Origin: Pseudomonadota bacterium
GTDB lineage: Bacteria > Pseudomonadota > Alphaproteobacteria > Rhizobiales > Rhizobiaceae
Direction: 5' to 3'
DNA: 64,000 nt
Assembly: GCA_020161665.1 (NCBI GenBank)
Contig: JAIUPA010000034.1
Span: 62,001 to 126,000 of the forward strand
Below are positions 8,379 through 15,729 of this stretch, one piece after another. Below the pieces are notes generated by a model. The model worked only from the letters and a program-made list of their open reading frames with translations. It was not told the origin of the DNA and did not search any database. The first letter of the stretch is position 1, and every line of letters starts with the position of its first letter. A program made the position numbers and the translations under genes.

Positions 8379-9284
8379 ATGAAATTCAAGGCCTTTCTCA
8401 ATCGTGACGGCGGAACGCTGCGCACCATGGATATTGACGCCTATGCGGCGCGGGTGAAGGTTGCGTTTGAGGCCAAAGGTCACGAGATCGACGTTGCCGT
8501 GGTCGAGGCGGCTGAGATGGAAAAGGCCTTGCGACATGCAGCGACAGAAGTGGAACTCGATGGCCTGATTGCCGGTGGTGGAGACGGCACGATTTCGACC
8601 GCCGCAGGCATCGCCTGGAAAAGCGGTCTGGCGCTGGGTGTCATCCCGGCGGGCACCATGAACCTTTTTGCCCGCTCGCTGGGGTTGCCGCTTGATGTGG
8701 ATGCGGTGCTGCCGGTGCTGGCTCAAGGCTTTGTCAGGCCGGTGGATATCGCCACGGCCAATGGCCGGCCCTTCGTGCATCAGTTTTCGGCGGGCCTGCA
8801 TGCGCGCATGGTCGCACTGCGAAACCGCATGGACTATGCCTCCCGCCTTGGCAAAATCCGGGCGAGCATCCGCGCCGCCTTCGGCGTGATCCTCAATCCG
8901 CCCGCCTTTGAAGTGGAATTCCGGGCCGCCGGAAGCCACGGAAAGCGGCGCGTGTCGGCCATTTCCGTCTCCAACAATGCCTTTGGAACCAATCCTTTGA
9001 TGGTGCCGGACGATGTCTCGGGCGGGCATCTGGGCTTTTATCTGGCCGATGCGCTGCCGCCGTCTGGCGTGGCCCGCCTTGCGGTCGATATTCTGCGGGG
9101 ACGGCTGAAGGACAATGAGGCCGTGAATTTCTTTGAAGCGCGCGACGTGCGCTTGCACTTTCCCCGCATGGCCAAGCTTGGCCATGGCCTGCTTGACGGC
9201 GAACTCATCACCTTGGCCCGCGACGTGGATCTGAAAATCCACGCCGGGGAGCTCAAGGTTCTGGTTCCCTCAGATGCGGGGTAG
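8379..9284 (+). CDS. Diacylglycerol/lipid kinase family protein (YegS-like)
   Basis: 301 residues with the DAGK catalytic signature GGGDGTISTAAGIA at about residue 67 and the ATP-site partner GVIPAGTMNLFARSLGLP near residue 88. These enzymes phosphorylate diacylglycerol or related lipids at the inner membrane. The start at ATG 8379 is chosen over a TTG immediately after the GNAT stop because the DAGK fold begins KFKAFLNRDGG. The last 15 nt overlap the end of the convergent glutamine-synthetase-like gene. Lipid substrate not identifiable. Confidence 0.88.
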   Translation: MKFKAFLNRDGGTLRTMDIDAYAARVKVAFEAKGHEIDVAVVEAAEMEKALRHAATEVELDGLIAGGGDGTISTAAGIAWKSGLALGVIPAGTMNLFARSLGLPLDVDAVLPVLAQGFVRPVDIATANGRPFVHQFSAGLHARMVALRNRMDYASRLGKIRASIRAAFGVILNPPAFEVEFRAAGSHGKRRVSAISVSNNAFGTNPLMVPDDVSGGHLGFYLADALPPSGVARLAVDILRGRLKDNEAVNFFEARDVRLHFPRMAKLGHGLLDGELITLARDVDLKIHAGELKVLVPSDAG

Positions 9285-10634
9285 GTAGGTGCCGTAGTCG
9301 AAATCCGAAACGGTGCGCATGAAGGTCAGGGCCTCCTTGCGCTTGGTATCGGCAAAGAGCTTGGCATATTGCGCGCCGAAAATATCGGCCATGTCTGCCG
9401 ACGCTGCGAAGGCCTCGACCGCCGTCAGGAAGTCATGCGTCAGCTTTTCCGTTTTCGGCGGCTCCTTGCCGGGCTCGGTGGCCGGGCCGGGATCAAGCGT
9501 CTTTTCAAGCCCCTTGAGCATGCCGCCGAGAATGGCGGCGAGCAGCAGATAGGGATTGGCATCCGCCCCTGCCACGCGATGTTCGACGCGGGCCGCCGGG
9601 CCGTCCTTTTCCGGAATGCGCACCGACGTGCCGCGATGGCCGTAACCCCAGTCGATATCGGTCGGGGCAAAGGAACCGGGCTGGAAGCGACGGTAGGAAT
9701 TGGCAAAGGGCGCGAAGATCAGCTGTGCTTCGCGCATGGTCTGCAACAGGCCTGCCGTCACGGACTTGAGAAGCACCGGATCGCCACCCTTGGCGTCCAG
9801 CACGTTCTTGCCGTCCTTGTCGATGATGCTGGCATGGACATGCAGGCCGGAACCGGCCTGACCCGTATAGGGCTTGGCCATGCAGGTGGCGCGAAGCCCG
9901 TGCTTTTCGGCGGCCTTGGCGGCAACGCGCTTCAGCATCAGGCAGTCATCAGCCGCCGCCAGCGCATCGGCGCGGTGCAGCAGATTGACCTCGAACTGGC
10001 CGGGGCCGAATTCGGCGGTCGTCGCATCGGCAGGCAGGTCCTGCGCCGAGGCATAGGCGCGCAGCGTGTTGAGGAACGGCGTCAGGGCGTCGAGCGCGTC
10101 CATGTCGTAAAGCTGGAAGCCGTTCGGCGCGCCCTGAAAGGTCAGCGGGGTGGGCGGCATCGGCTTGCCGGTATCGCGCCAGTCCTTGTCTTCGTAGACG
10201 TAGAATTCCAGCTCGGTCGCCACAACGGGCGTCAGGCCCAGCGCATCGAAACGCTTCAGCACCTTGGCGAGAATACCGCGCGGATCGCAAAAGTGAGGTT
10301 CACCGGCCAGCGTGTGCATGGTTGCGAGCACCTGCTTGGAGCCGTCGGCAGCCCACGGCATGGGAGCCAGCGTGCGCTCGTCGGCAATGCAGGCCCCGTC
10401 CGGATCGCCCAGCGTCAGCGAAATCTGGGTCAGGTCATCATTGTCATCGCCCCAGATGTCGAGCGACTGGGTGGAGGCAGGAAGACGAACGGCACCCGTC
10501 CAGACCTTCTTTTCCGCATCCAGAGGCAGGCGCTTGCCGCGCAGCCGTCCGGTCATGTCAACCAGCAGGACTTCAATGCAGGCGGTGGGGTCGGTGGAGG
10601 GCGCCTCAGTGGCCTCGTTATGATTTTTACTCAT
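9270..10634 (-). CDS. Glutamine synthetase family protein (gamma-glutamylpolyamine synthetase-like)
   Basis: 454-residue GS-type ligase. The beta-grasp N-terminus (CIEVLLVDMTGRLRGKRLP) is followed by the catalytic domain with VATELEFYVYED (metal-binding Glu), AEFGPGQFEVNL, a GLHVHAS loop, and RVEHRVAGADANPYLLLAAIL. It resembles the PuuA/SpuI/GlnA3-like branch that ligates glutamate to polyamines or amines rather than to ammonia. It is divergent from a SpuC-like aminotransferase, which supports polyamine use. GGAAG lies 6 nt before the ATG; the reading frame stays open upstream of this on the minus strand, but that part is antisense to the aminotransferase. A terminator sits in its leader. Confidence 0.85.
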   Translation of the reverse strand: MSKNHNEATEAPSTDPTACIEVLLVDMTGRLRGKRLPLDAEKKVWTGAVRLPASTQSLDIWGDDNDDLTQISLTLGDPDGACIADERTLAPMPWAADGSKQVLATMHTLAGEPHFCDPRGILAKVLKRFDALGLTPVVATELEFYVYEDKDWRDTGKPMPPTPLTFQGAPNGFQLYDMDALDALTPFLNTLRAYASAQDLPADATTAEFGPGQFEVNLLHRADALAAADDCLMLKRVAAKAAEKHGLRATCMAKPYTGQAGSGLHVHASIIDKDGKNVLDAKGGDPVLLKSVTAGLLQTMREAQLIFAPFANSYRRFQPGSFAPTDIDWGYGHRGTSVRIPEKDGPAARVEHRVAGADANPYLLLAAILGGMLKGLEKTLDPGPATEPGKEPPKTEKLTHDFLTAVEAFAASADMADIFGAQYAKLFADTKRKEALTFMRTVSDFDYGTYLPRI

Positions 10635-10711
10635 GGATCGCTTCCGGTTTGAGCCCGGGCAGGTTTCGGTACACTTGCCAAATGCGGGTATCAGGGTCAT
10701 GTTCGTAACGT

Positions 10712-10738
10712 AAAAAAAAACGCCGTTCAATTGCGGCG
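10712..10738 (-). terminator. Intrinsic terminator in the leader of the GS-like gene
   Basis: On the minus strand a GC-only 5-bp stem CGCCG/CGGCG with loop CAATTGAA is followed immediately by nine U residues. It lies in the 132-nt divergent intergenic region, 78 nt upstream of the GS-like ATG and 28 nt from the aminotransferase ATG. It either attenuates the GS-like transcript or blocks antisense transcripts arriving from the aminotransferase side. Confidence 0.75.
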
Positions 10739-10766
10739 ATGTCAATGAAAGCCACCAGAGAAGAAC

Positions 10767-12128
10767 ATGTCGCTCTCCAACCTTGCCGCAATCGACGCCG
10801 CCCATCACATCCACCCCTTCTCCAACATGAAGGAACTGAACGCCAAAGGTACCCGCATCATCACGCGGGGCGAGGGCAGTCATATCTATGACGCCGCTGG
10901 CAAGAAGTATCTGGACGCCTTTGCGGGCCTGTGGTGCGTCAATATCGGCTATGGTCGGCCCGAAATTGCCAATGCCGTCTTCAACCAGATGAACGAGCTG
11001 GCCTATTACAATTCCTTCTTCGGCACCACCAATCCGTCGGCCACGCTTCTGGCGGAAAAGATCGCCAGCCATACCGAAGGCCAGTTGAACCATGTGTTCT
11101 TCACCAACTCCGGTTCGGAGTCGACGGACACCTGGCTGCGCATGGCGCGCGTCTACTGGCAGGCCAAGGGGCAGCCGGAAAAGCGCGTGGTGATCTCCCG
11201 CCGCAACGGTTATCACGGCTCGACGGTGGCCGGAGCCTCGCTCGGCGGTATGAAACATATGCATGGTCAGGCCGGGGCTGACGTGTCCGATATCGTCCAT
11301 ATCAGCCAGCCCTACTGGTTTGCCGATGGCGGTGAGATGTCGCCGGAAGAGTTCGGCCTGAAGATGGCCCGCGAACTGGAAGACAAGATCAACGAAGTCG
11401 GCGCTGACAAGGTTGCCGCCTTCGTGGGTGAGCCCATTCAGGGCGCTGGCGGCGTCATCATTCCGCCCGCAACCTACTGGCCGGAAATCCAGCGCATCTG
11501 CGATGCCTATGGCATTCTTCTGGTCACGGATGAGGTGATTTGCGGCTTTGGTCGTCTGGGCTCGTGGTTCGGCCACCAGCATTTCGGTGTGAAGCCGGAC
11601 CTCGCACCCGTCGCCAAGGGCCTGTCCTCCGGCTATCTGCCGATCGGCGCCGTTCTGGTGTCGGATCGCGTTGCCGATGTGATGATCAACGAAGTGGGCG
11701 ATTTCTTCCACGGCTTCACCTATTCGGGGCATCCGGTGGCGGCGGCTGCGGCGCTTGAAAACCTTCGCATCATCGAGGATGAGAAGCTGGTCGAGCGCGT
11801 TCGCGACGATATCGGTCCGTATTTCACCAAGGCCTGGAAGAGCCTTGAGGACCACGACATGGTCTATTCGGCAGAGAATGTCGGCCTCATGGCGGGCCTG
11901 CAGATGGCCGCCGACAAGACGACGCGCGCCCGCTACAAGAAGGCCGATGACCTCGGCTCCTTCGTGCGCAATGTCTGCCTTGAAAACGGTCTCGTTCTGC
12001 GCGCCACCGGCGACCGCATGCTGGCCTCGCCGCCGCTCATCATCACCGAGGAGGAAGTGGACTTCATGGTGAAGGTGACACGCATGGGTCTCGATGCGGC
12101 CTGGAAGGTGCGCGCCGATTACCTCTAA
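10767..12128 (+). CDS. Class III aminotransferase (SpuC-like, putrescine/beta-alanine-pyruvate type)
   Basis: 453-residue PLP-dependent fold-type I, class III (omega) aminotransferase. DEVICGFGRLGSWFG is the PLP-ring Asp motif, and Lys284 in VAKGLSSGYLPIG forms the Schiff base. N-terminal HPFSNMKELNAKG and DAFAGLWCVNIGYG match the SpuC/putrescine-pyruvate and omega-amino-acid-pyruvate group. With the divergent glutamylpolyamine-synthetase-like ligase it points to putrescine or related diamine breakdown; the exact amine is inference. AGAGAAG lies 3-9 nt before ATG. Confidence 0.9.
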   Translation: MSLSNLAAIDAAHHIHPFSNMKELNAKGTRIITRGEGSHIYDAAGKKYLDAFAGLWCVNIGYGRPEIANAVFNQMNELAYYNSFFGTTNPSATLLAEKIASHTEGQLNHVFFTNSGSESTDTWLRMARVYWQAKGQPEKRVVISRRNGYHGSTVAGASLGGMKHMHGQAGADVSDIVHISQPYWFADGGEMSPEEFGLKMARELEDKINEVGADKVAAFVGEPIQGAGGVIIPPATYWPEIQRICDAYGILLVTDEVICGFGRLGSWFGHQHFGVKPDLAPVAKGLSSGYLPIGAVLVSDRVADVMINEVGDFFHGFTYSGHPVAAAAALENLRIIEDEKLVERVRDDIGPYFTKAWKSLEDHDMVYSAENVGLMAGLQMAADKTTRARYKKADDLGSFVRNVCLENGLVLRATGDRMLASPPLIITEEEVDFMVKVTRMGLDAAWKVRADYL

Positions 12129-12157
12129 GGCGGACGTGATACGTCTGCTTCTCAATT

Positions 12158-12190
12158 GAAAAGGCCGGGGTGATGAGCCCCGGCCTTGTT
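12158..12190. terminator. Bidirectional terminator
   Basis: AAGGCCGGGG-tgatgag-CCCCGGCCTT is a perfect 10-bp hairpin between the convergent aminotransferase and AMP nucleosidase genes. The minus strand gives a U-run (CCTTTTCAA); the plus strand gives CCTTGTTCG. It probably serves both transcripts. Confidence 0.75.
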
Positions 12191-12220
12191 CGTTATTCCA
12201 AGTGCTGTGCGGCACACTCC

Positions 12221-12297
12221 CGTCATCCTCGGGCTTGACCCGAGGATCCATCATGTCCGTGATTTGTGGATGGTCGGGTCAAGCCCGACCATGACGA
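12221..12297. repeat. Composite palindromic intergenic repeat, copy 2 (inverted relative to copy 1)
   Basis: Contains CCTCGGG-cttga-CCCGAGG then GGTCGGG-tcaag-CCCGACC with outer CGTCAT/ATGACG. Its reverse complement matches copy 1 over the whole length, including the spacer (atccacaaatca against atccataaatca). Confidence 0.85.
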
Positions 12298-12332
12298 AAA
12301 GATAGGTCTGTGAGCTTTGTTGGCCTTGTTCG

Positions 12333-13829
12333 TTACTGGAATGCCGTTTCGTAAAAACTTCTGAGCTTGCGTGAATGCAACGCTTCCGTCGGCATGCTCG
12401 CCAGCAACTGAATGGCGCGAATGCCGATTTGCAGATGTTGGCTGACCTGCGTGCGGTAGAAGGCGGTCGCCATACCCGGCAGCTTCAATTCGCCATGCAG
12501 CGGCTTGTCGGAAACGCACAGCAGCGTGCCGTAAGGCACGCGGAAGCGGAACCCGTTGGCGGCAATCGTGGCCGATTCCATATCGAGCGCGATGGCTCGT
12601 GACTGCGAAAGCCGCTTCACCGGGCCGCGCTGGTCGCGCAGTTCCCAGTTGCGGTTGTCGATGGTGGCCACCGTGCCCGTGCGCATAATGCGCTTCAGCT
12701 CGAAGCCCGAAAGCCCGGTGACTTCCGCCACGGCCCCTTCCAGCGCGCGTTGGACTTCCGAAAGGGCAGGGATCGGGATCCACACCGGCAGGTCGTCGTC
12801 AAGAACGTGGTCTTCGCGCACATAGGCGTGGGCCAGCACGTAGTCGCCGAGCCTCTGGCTGTTGCGCAGACCGGCGCAGTGGCCAAGCATCAGCCAGGCA
12901 TGCGGGCGCAGCACGGCGATGTGGTCGGTGATGGTCTTGGCGTTGGACGGGCCGACGCCGATATTGACCATGGTGATGCCACCATGACCCTTCTTCTTGA
13001 TGTGATAGGCGGGCATCTGCGGCAGGCGCACTGGCTGTGCGGCGGTCGGCGCGGTCTGCCCGGCTTCGGTGATGATGTTGCCGGGTTCGACAAAGGCCGT
13101 ATAGCCGTTGCCGCCTTCGGCCATCTGCTGACGGGCCCAGGCGCAGAACTCGTCCATATAGAACTGGTAGTTCGTAAACAGCACGAAGTTCTGGAAATGC
13201 TCCGCCGCCGTTGCCGTGTAATGCGACAGGCGGGCCAGCGAGTAGTCGATGCGCTGCGCCGTAAAGGGGGCCAGCGGGGCCGGTTCGCCCGGCATCTGAT
13301 CGTAATCGCCATTGGCAATCAGGTCGTCGGTGTTGTTGAGGTCCGGCGTGTCGAAAAGATCGCGAAGCGGTACATCGGCAAGCGTCGTCGAGGCAGAGGC
13401 CTCCACATGTGCCCCTTCACCAAAGGCGAAATGCAGCGGAATGGGCGTTGTCGATTCCGACACGATGACCGGCACACCATGATTTTTCATCAACAGCGCC
13501 AGCTGCGTCTTCAGATAATGGCGAAACAGCTTCGGGCGGGTGATCGTCGTCTGATAGACGCCGGGCGATGTGACGTGACCGTAGGAGAGGCGCGAGTCGG
13601 TCAGGCCGAAGCTCGTGGTCTCGATCGAGACCTGCGGATAAAAGGCGCGGTATCGCCCCTCGACACTGCCGCCCTTGGCGAGTTCGCCGAAGGCGCTTTT
13701 GAGGAAGCCCGTATTGCGATCATAAAGCGCCGTCAGCGCATCGACGGCCTTGGCCGGATCGTCGAAAACCTGCGGTTCAATCGGTTCAGGGCTGAGGAAT
13801 GGAATGGGGGAAGAGATTCGTGTGCTCAT
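12333..13829 (-). CDS. amn: AMP nucleosidase
   Basis: 498-residue enzyme hydrolysing AMP to adenine and ribose 5-phosphate, a regulator of adenylate pools. The N-terminal ~180 residues (KAVDALTALYDRNTGFLKSAF, RLSYGHVTSPGVYQTTITRP) are the AMP-nucleosidase-specific domain; the C-terminal half is the nucleoside-phosphorylase fold with GGITMVNIGVGPSNAKTITD, LMLGHCAGLRNSQRLGDYVL and ALDMESATIAANGFRFRVPY. Length matches the family. No strong Shine-Dalgarno is seen before the ATG, but the next ATG would remove conserved residues. Confidence 0.93.
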   Translation of the reverse strand: MSTRISSPIPFLSPEPIEPQVFDDPAKAVDALTALYDRNTGFLKSAFGELAKGGSVEGRYRAFYPQVSIETTSFGLTDSRLSYGHVTSPGVYQTTITRPKLFRHYLKTQLALLMKNHGVPVIVSESTTPIPLHFAFGEGAHVEASASTTLADVPLRDLFDTPDLNNTDDLIANGDYDQMPGEPAPLAPFTAQRIDYSLARLSHYTATAAEHFQNFVLFTNYQFYMDEFCAWARQQMAEGGNGYTAFVEPGNIITEAGQTAPTAAQPVRLPQMPAYHIKKKGHGGITMVNIGVGPSNAKTITDHIAVLRPHAWLMLGHCAGLRNSQRLGDYVLAHAYVREDHVLDDDLPVWIPIPALSEVQRALEGAVAEVTGLSGFELKRIMRTGTVATIDNRNWELRDQRGPVKRLSQSRAIALDMESATIAANGFRFRVPYGTLLCVSDKPLHGELKLPGMATAFYRTQVSQHLQIGIRAIQLLASMPTEALHSRKLRSFYETAFQ

Positions 13830-13904
13830 GAGGCATTATAAATGGCCAATCATGACAGGCAAGCGGGTGGAGGAACGCCAGACCCGATATTTATCGGCCT
13901 CGCC

Positions 13905-14075
13905 TCAAAGTGAAAGGCGGCAGGTGCGGGCAAGCGTGTCGGAGCAGCTGAAGGCAGCATTCAGCATCGCCTGACGGTCATTATTCGCCGAGTGGGCTAC
14001 GATGTCGGAAAACAGAAGCGCGAAGATGATCATAAGCAGTGTGATGATCGTCAGGCGGCGGGCGGTTTTACTCAT
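13905..14075 (-). CDS. Small single-helix membrane or secreted protein (56 aa)
   Basis: Short frame MSKTARRLTIITLLMIIFAL... with a basic N-terminus (KTARR), one hydrophobic segment at about residues 8-23, and a short tail with two cysteines (AFSCSDTLARTCRL). A GGGG motif lies about 9 nt upstream of the ATG. It sits between the amn start and the DUF2147 gene terminator, on the same strand as both. The tail length and Cys pair look like an uncleaved signal-anchor or a small periplasmic peptide. I do not recognise a family; function unknown. Confidence 0.5.
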   Translation of the reverse strand: MSKTARRLTIITLLMIIFALLFSDIVAHSANNDRQAMLNAAFSCSDTLARTCRLSL

Positions 14076-14130
14076 GATACAATGTCCCCGATGTCTTCAT
14101 GACATATCCTGGACACCGTTTTGCCATGTT

Positions 14131-14166
14131 CCGGCTGAACCAACCCTGATGTGACGGTTCAGCCGG
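14131..14166 (-). terminator. Hairpin after the DUF2147 gene
   Basis: Perfect 11-bp arms CCGGCTGAACC and GGTTCAGCCGG with a 14-nt loop, 27 nt after the DUF2147 stop. No U-run follows on the minus strand, so it may be a stabilising 3-prime stem-loop or a weak terminator. Confidence 0.5.
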
Positions 14167-14192
14167 GGTTCATGTTCGTGAATCGGCGACGA

Positions 14193-14528
14193 TCAGAGCT
14201 TCGACCAGTTCTGCGACTTGCACAGCACCTTCAGAACGCAGCCCTTCAATTTCAGCATGGCACCGGAAACGGCGGCCGAACCGCTATAGGTCTTGTCGTC
14301 CTTCGGGTCGGTGATCTCGCCCGTATAGCTGGCCCCGGTGCCCGAGAGTTTGCCGATCTGCTTGCCGGCATGGGCGCCGGTCTTCAGCGTAATGCAGAAA
14401 GCCCCGCCGCAAGGCGCAATCGCCGCCGTTTCGCCGCTGGCCGTCTTCCAGTTGCCTTCAATCGGCTCGGCACTCAGCGCAGGGCTTGCAAAGGCAACGA
14501 GAAGCGCTGCCGCCAGAATATGCTTCAT
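14193..14528 (-). CDS. DUF2147 family secreted protein
   Basis: 111 residues: Sec signal peptide MKHILAAALLVAFASPALSA (cleavage predicted after ALSA), then EPIEGNWKT and LKGCVLKVLCKSQNWSKL typical of the DUF2147 beta-barrel-like family, whose members start the mature part with xGxWxT. Mature protein is small and likely periplasmic; four cysteines (CGGAFC near residue 39-44, C-VLKVLC near the end) could make two disulfides. GGAGG lies 9 nt before the ATG. Function of the family is not established. Confidence 0.8.
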   Translation of the reverse strand: MKHILAAALLVAFASPALSAEPIEGNWKTASGETAAIAPCGGAFCITLKTGAHAGKQIGKLSGTGASYTGEITDPKDDKTYSGSAAVSGAMLKLKGCVLKVLCKSQNWSKL

Positions 14529-15091
14529 GATGTGGTTTCCTCCCGGATGTTTTAGGGCCGATGACCTCCTCCGGCCGGTTCGGTCCCGATGCCGTTTTCC
14601 TCAAGCACGGCATCGGCACACTATCAAAACTTCCGTAAACGTAAAGGTCAATGATGATCAAAAGGCCGCAAAACCGGCCATTCCGGCCGATCAAAAAAGG
14701 GGCTGGTGAACAGGCGACGTGATTTGTGGTTATCAATGCGTTGCTTTGCCAGCGTGAAGTTTTCGTAAAATAAAACGCGAAGTGCCTGTGTTTCAGGGAT
14801 TCCGATGATTAATGAAAATCCAATTTTACCAAGCATTTGCATTTCATTTGTCTGAAATTAAGCATGGATTTTAGCGCAATATTGAAATGCATTTGAGAGA
14901 TTGAACTCAACAAACAAGCGGGAAACAACCCGCTACTTCTTCAGACGGAAAGACCGGAAAACCGGCACTGTTTGGATAAGAGCCAAGAAGAGCAAGAACA
15001 GGGAAGAATAAGAGGCATGGGTTCCCGAACAACGCATGGGAAAATGCGGGAAGGAACCTGAAACGAAACAGGGTTTAGAGGGATCAAACCG
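14529..15091. other. Long intergenic region, AT-rich, with several small hairpins
   Basis: 563 nt without a supported gene. The left part holds the DUF2147 promoter region. The right part, in front of the Sel1-like gene, has successive small stem-loops: AGCGGG-aaacaa-CCCGCT at 14918-14935, CCGG-aaaa-CCGG near 14955, a long-range GGTTCC/GGAACC pair enclosing GCAT/ATGC between 15019 and 15058, and CCTG/CAGG at 15058-15073. This could be a structured 5-prime leader; I cannot assign a known riboswitch class. Confidence 0.35.
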
Positions 15092-15358
15092 ATGGCACGC
15101 TTTGACATGAACAATTCTGGTATGGCCACCATGGGTGGCGAAGCCTTGGCCGATGTATTCTGCGAAATGGGTCTGATGTACGCCACGGGCCGTGGCTGCG
15201 ACATGGATCTGGTGTCGGCTCACAAGTGGCTGAACATCGCTGCGATCAAGGGGTCTGACCGCGCTGCCGAGCTGCGCGCCGAACTTGCGCATTCGATGAG
15301 CAAGGCCGATCTGGCCACCGCCCTTCGCGCCGCCCGCGAATGGATGACGATGCACTGA
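15092..15358 (+). CDS. Sel1-repeat small protein
   Basis: 88 residues containing one and a half Sel1/TPR-like helical repeats: ALADVFCEMGLMYATGRGCDMDLVSAHKWLNIAAIKGS is a clear Sel1 unit (pattern LGxxYxxGxGVxxDxxxAxxWxxxAA). No signal peptide, so cytoplasmic. Sel1 proteins act as protein-protein adaptors; a stand-alone short one of this kind occurs in Rhizobiales, but its partner is unknown. The start is the only ATG before the repeat; GAGGG lies about 11 nt upstream. Confidence 0.75.
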   Translation: MARFDMNNSGMATMGGEALADVFCEMGLMYATGRGCDMDLVSAHKWLNIAAIKGSDRAAELRAELAHSMSKADLATALRAAREWMTMH

Positions 15359-15538
15359 TTTCATACGGCACGGTGCGCGCGCCAAGAGCAAAAACAAGCC
15401 GATGCGCGAACCTGCCAATCAGCACGGGCCCAAAGCGAAAGAAGGCCCGGCAACAAAGACATGCCGACTGAGGGGAACTCAAGGAAGCAGCGTCTTCACC
15501 CAAGCAGACCTCCAGCTGCGAAGGTGAAGGAAATTCAA

Positions 15539-15603
15539 GCATGTCGCGCAAAAGTGTGCAGCGGTTTTGCGATAACGACATGCGAAAAACAAAGGGACAG
15601 AGC
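15539..15603. repeat. Nested-palindrome repeat with conserved tail, copy A
   Basis: Outer arms GCATGTCG/CGACATGC and inner arms CGCAAAA/TTTTGCG, then tail GAAAAACAAAGGGACAGAGC. A second element near 48.7 kb has a different stem but the same architecture and tail (ATGCGTAAAAACAAA, six bases, AGAGC). This form is familiar from Brucella/Mesorhizobium-type intergenic repeats. Confidence 0.7.
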
Positions 15604-15672
15604 ATTTACGACGAACCCGTATTCGCCGGGAATGCTCTGGGAGGCGGTTGGGGAACACGCTTCATGAATCAA

Positions 15673-15713
15673 GACCGCGACTGGCAGAAACAAGGCCAGC
15701 GCGGTCTTTTTCC
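15673..15713 (+). terminator. Intrinsic terminator
   Basis: Stem GACCGCG(A)CTGG paired with CCAG-CGCGGTC around an 11-nt loop, followed by TTTTTCC. It points to plus-strand transcription through the 371-nt region after the Sel1-like gene, and lies 17 nt before the convergent HisC-like stop. Confidence 0.8.
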
Positions 15714-15729
15714 GTTTATCCTTTTTTGA

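Larger units (their letters stand above)
15359..15729. other. Non-coding region with repeat and terminator
   Basis: 371 nt between the Sel1-like gene and the convergent HisC-like gene. It contains the nested palindromic repeat at 15539, an AGAGCATT/AATGCTCT pair (15598-15605 with 15633-15640) and a terminator at 15673. Short frames here (62-68 codons) run through the repeat and look accidental. A small transcribed RNA ending at the terminator is possible. Confidence 0.4.

Noticed and set aside
10635..12254. Long minus-strand open frame extending the GS-like gene by about 540 codons
   Set aside because: It is antisense to the well-supported aminotransferase gene; GS proteins end their N-terminus at MSKNHNEATEAP, with a ribosome-binding site there. 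Long antisense frames are common in GC-rich genomes with this codon bias.
15461..15729. Two overlapping plus-strand frames of 62-68 codons after the Sel1-like gene
   Set aside because: They run through a repeated palindromic element and a terminator, have no ribosome-binding site and show no protein-like pattern.
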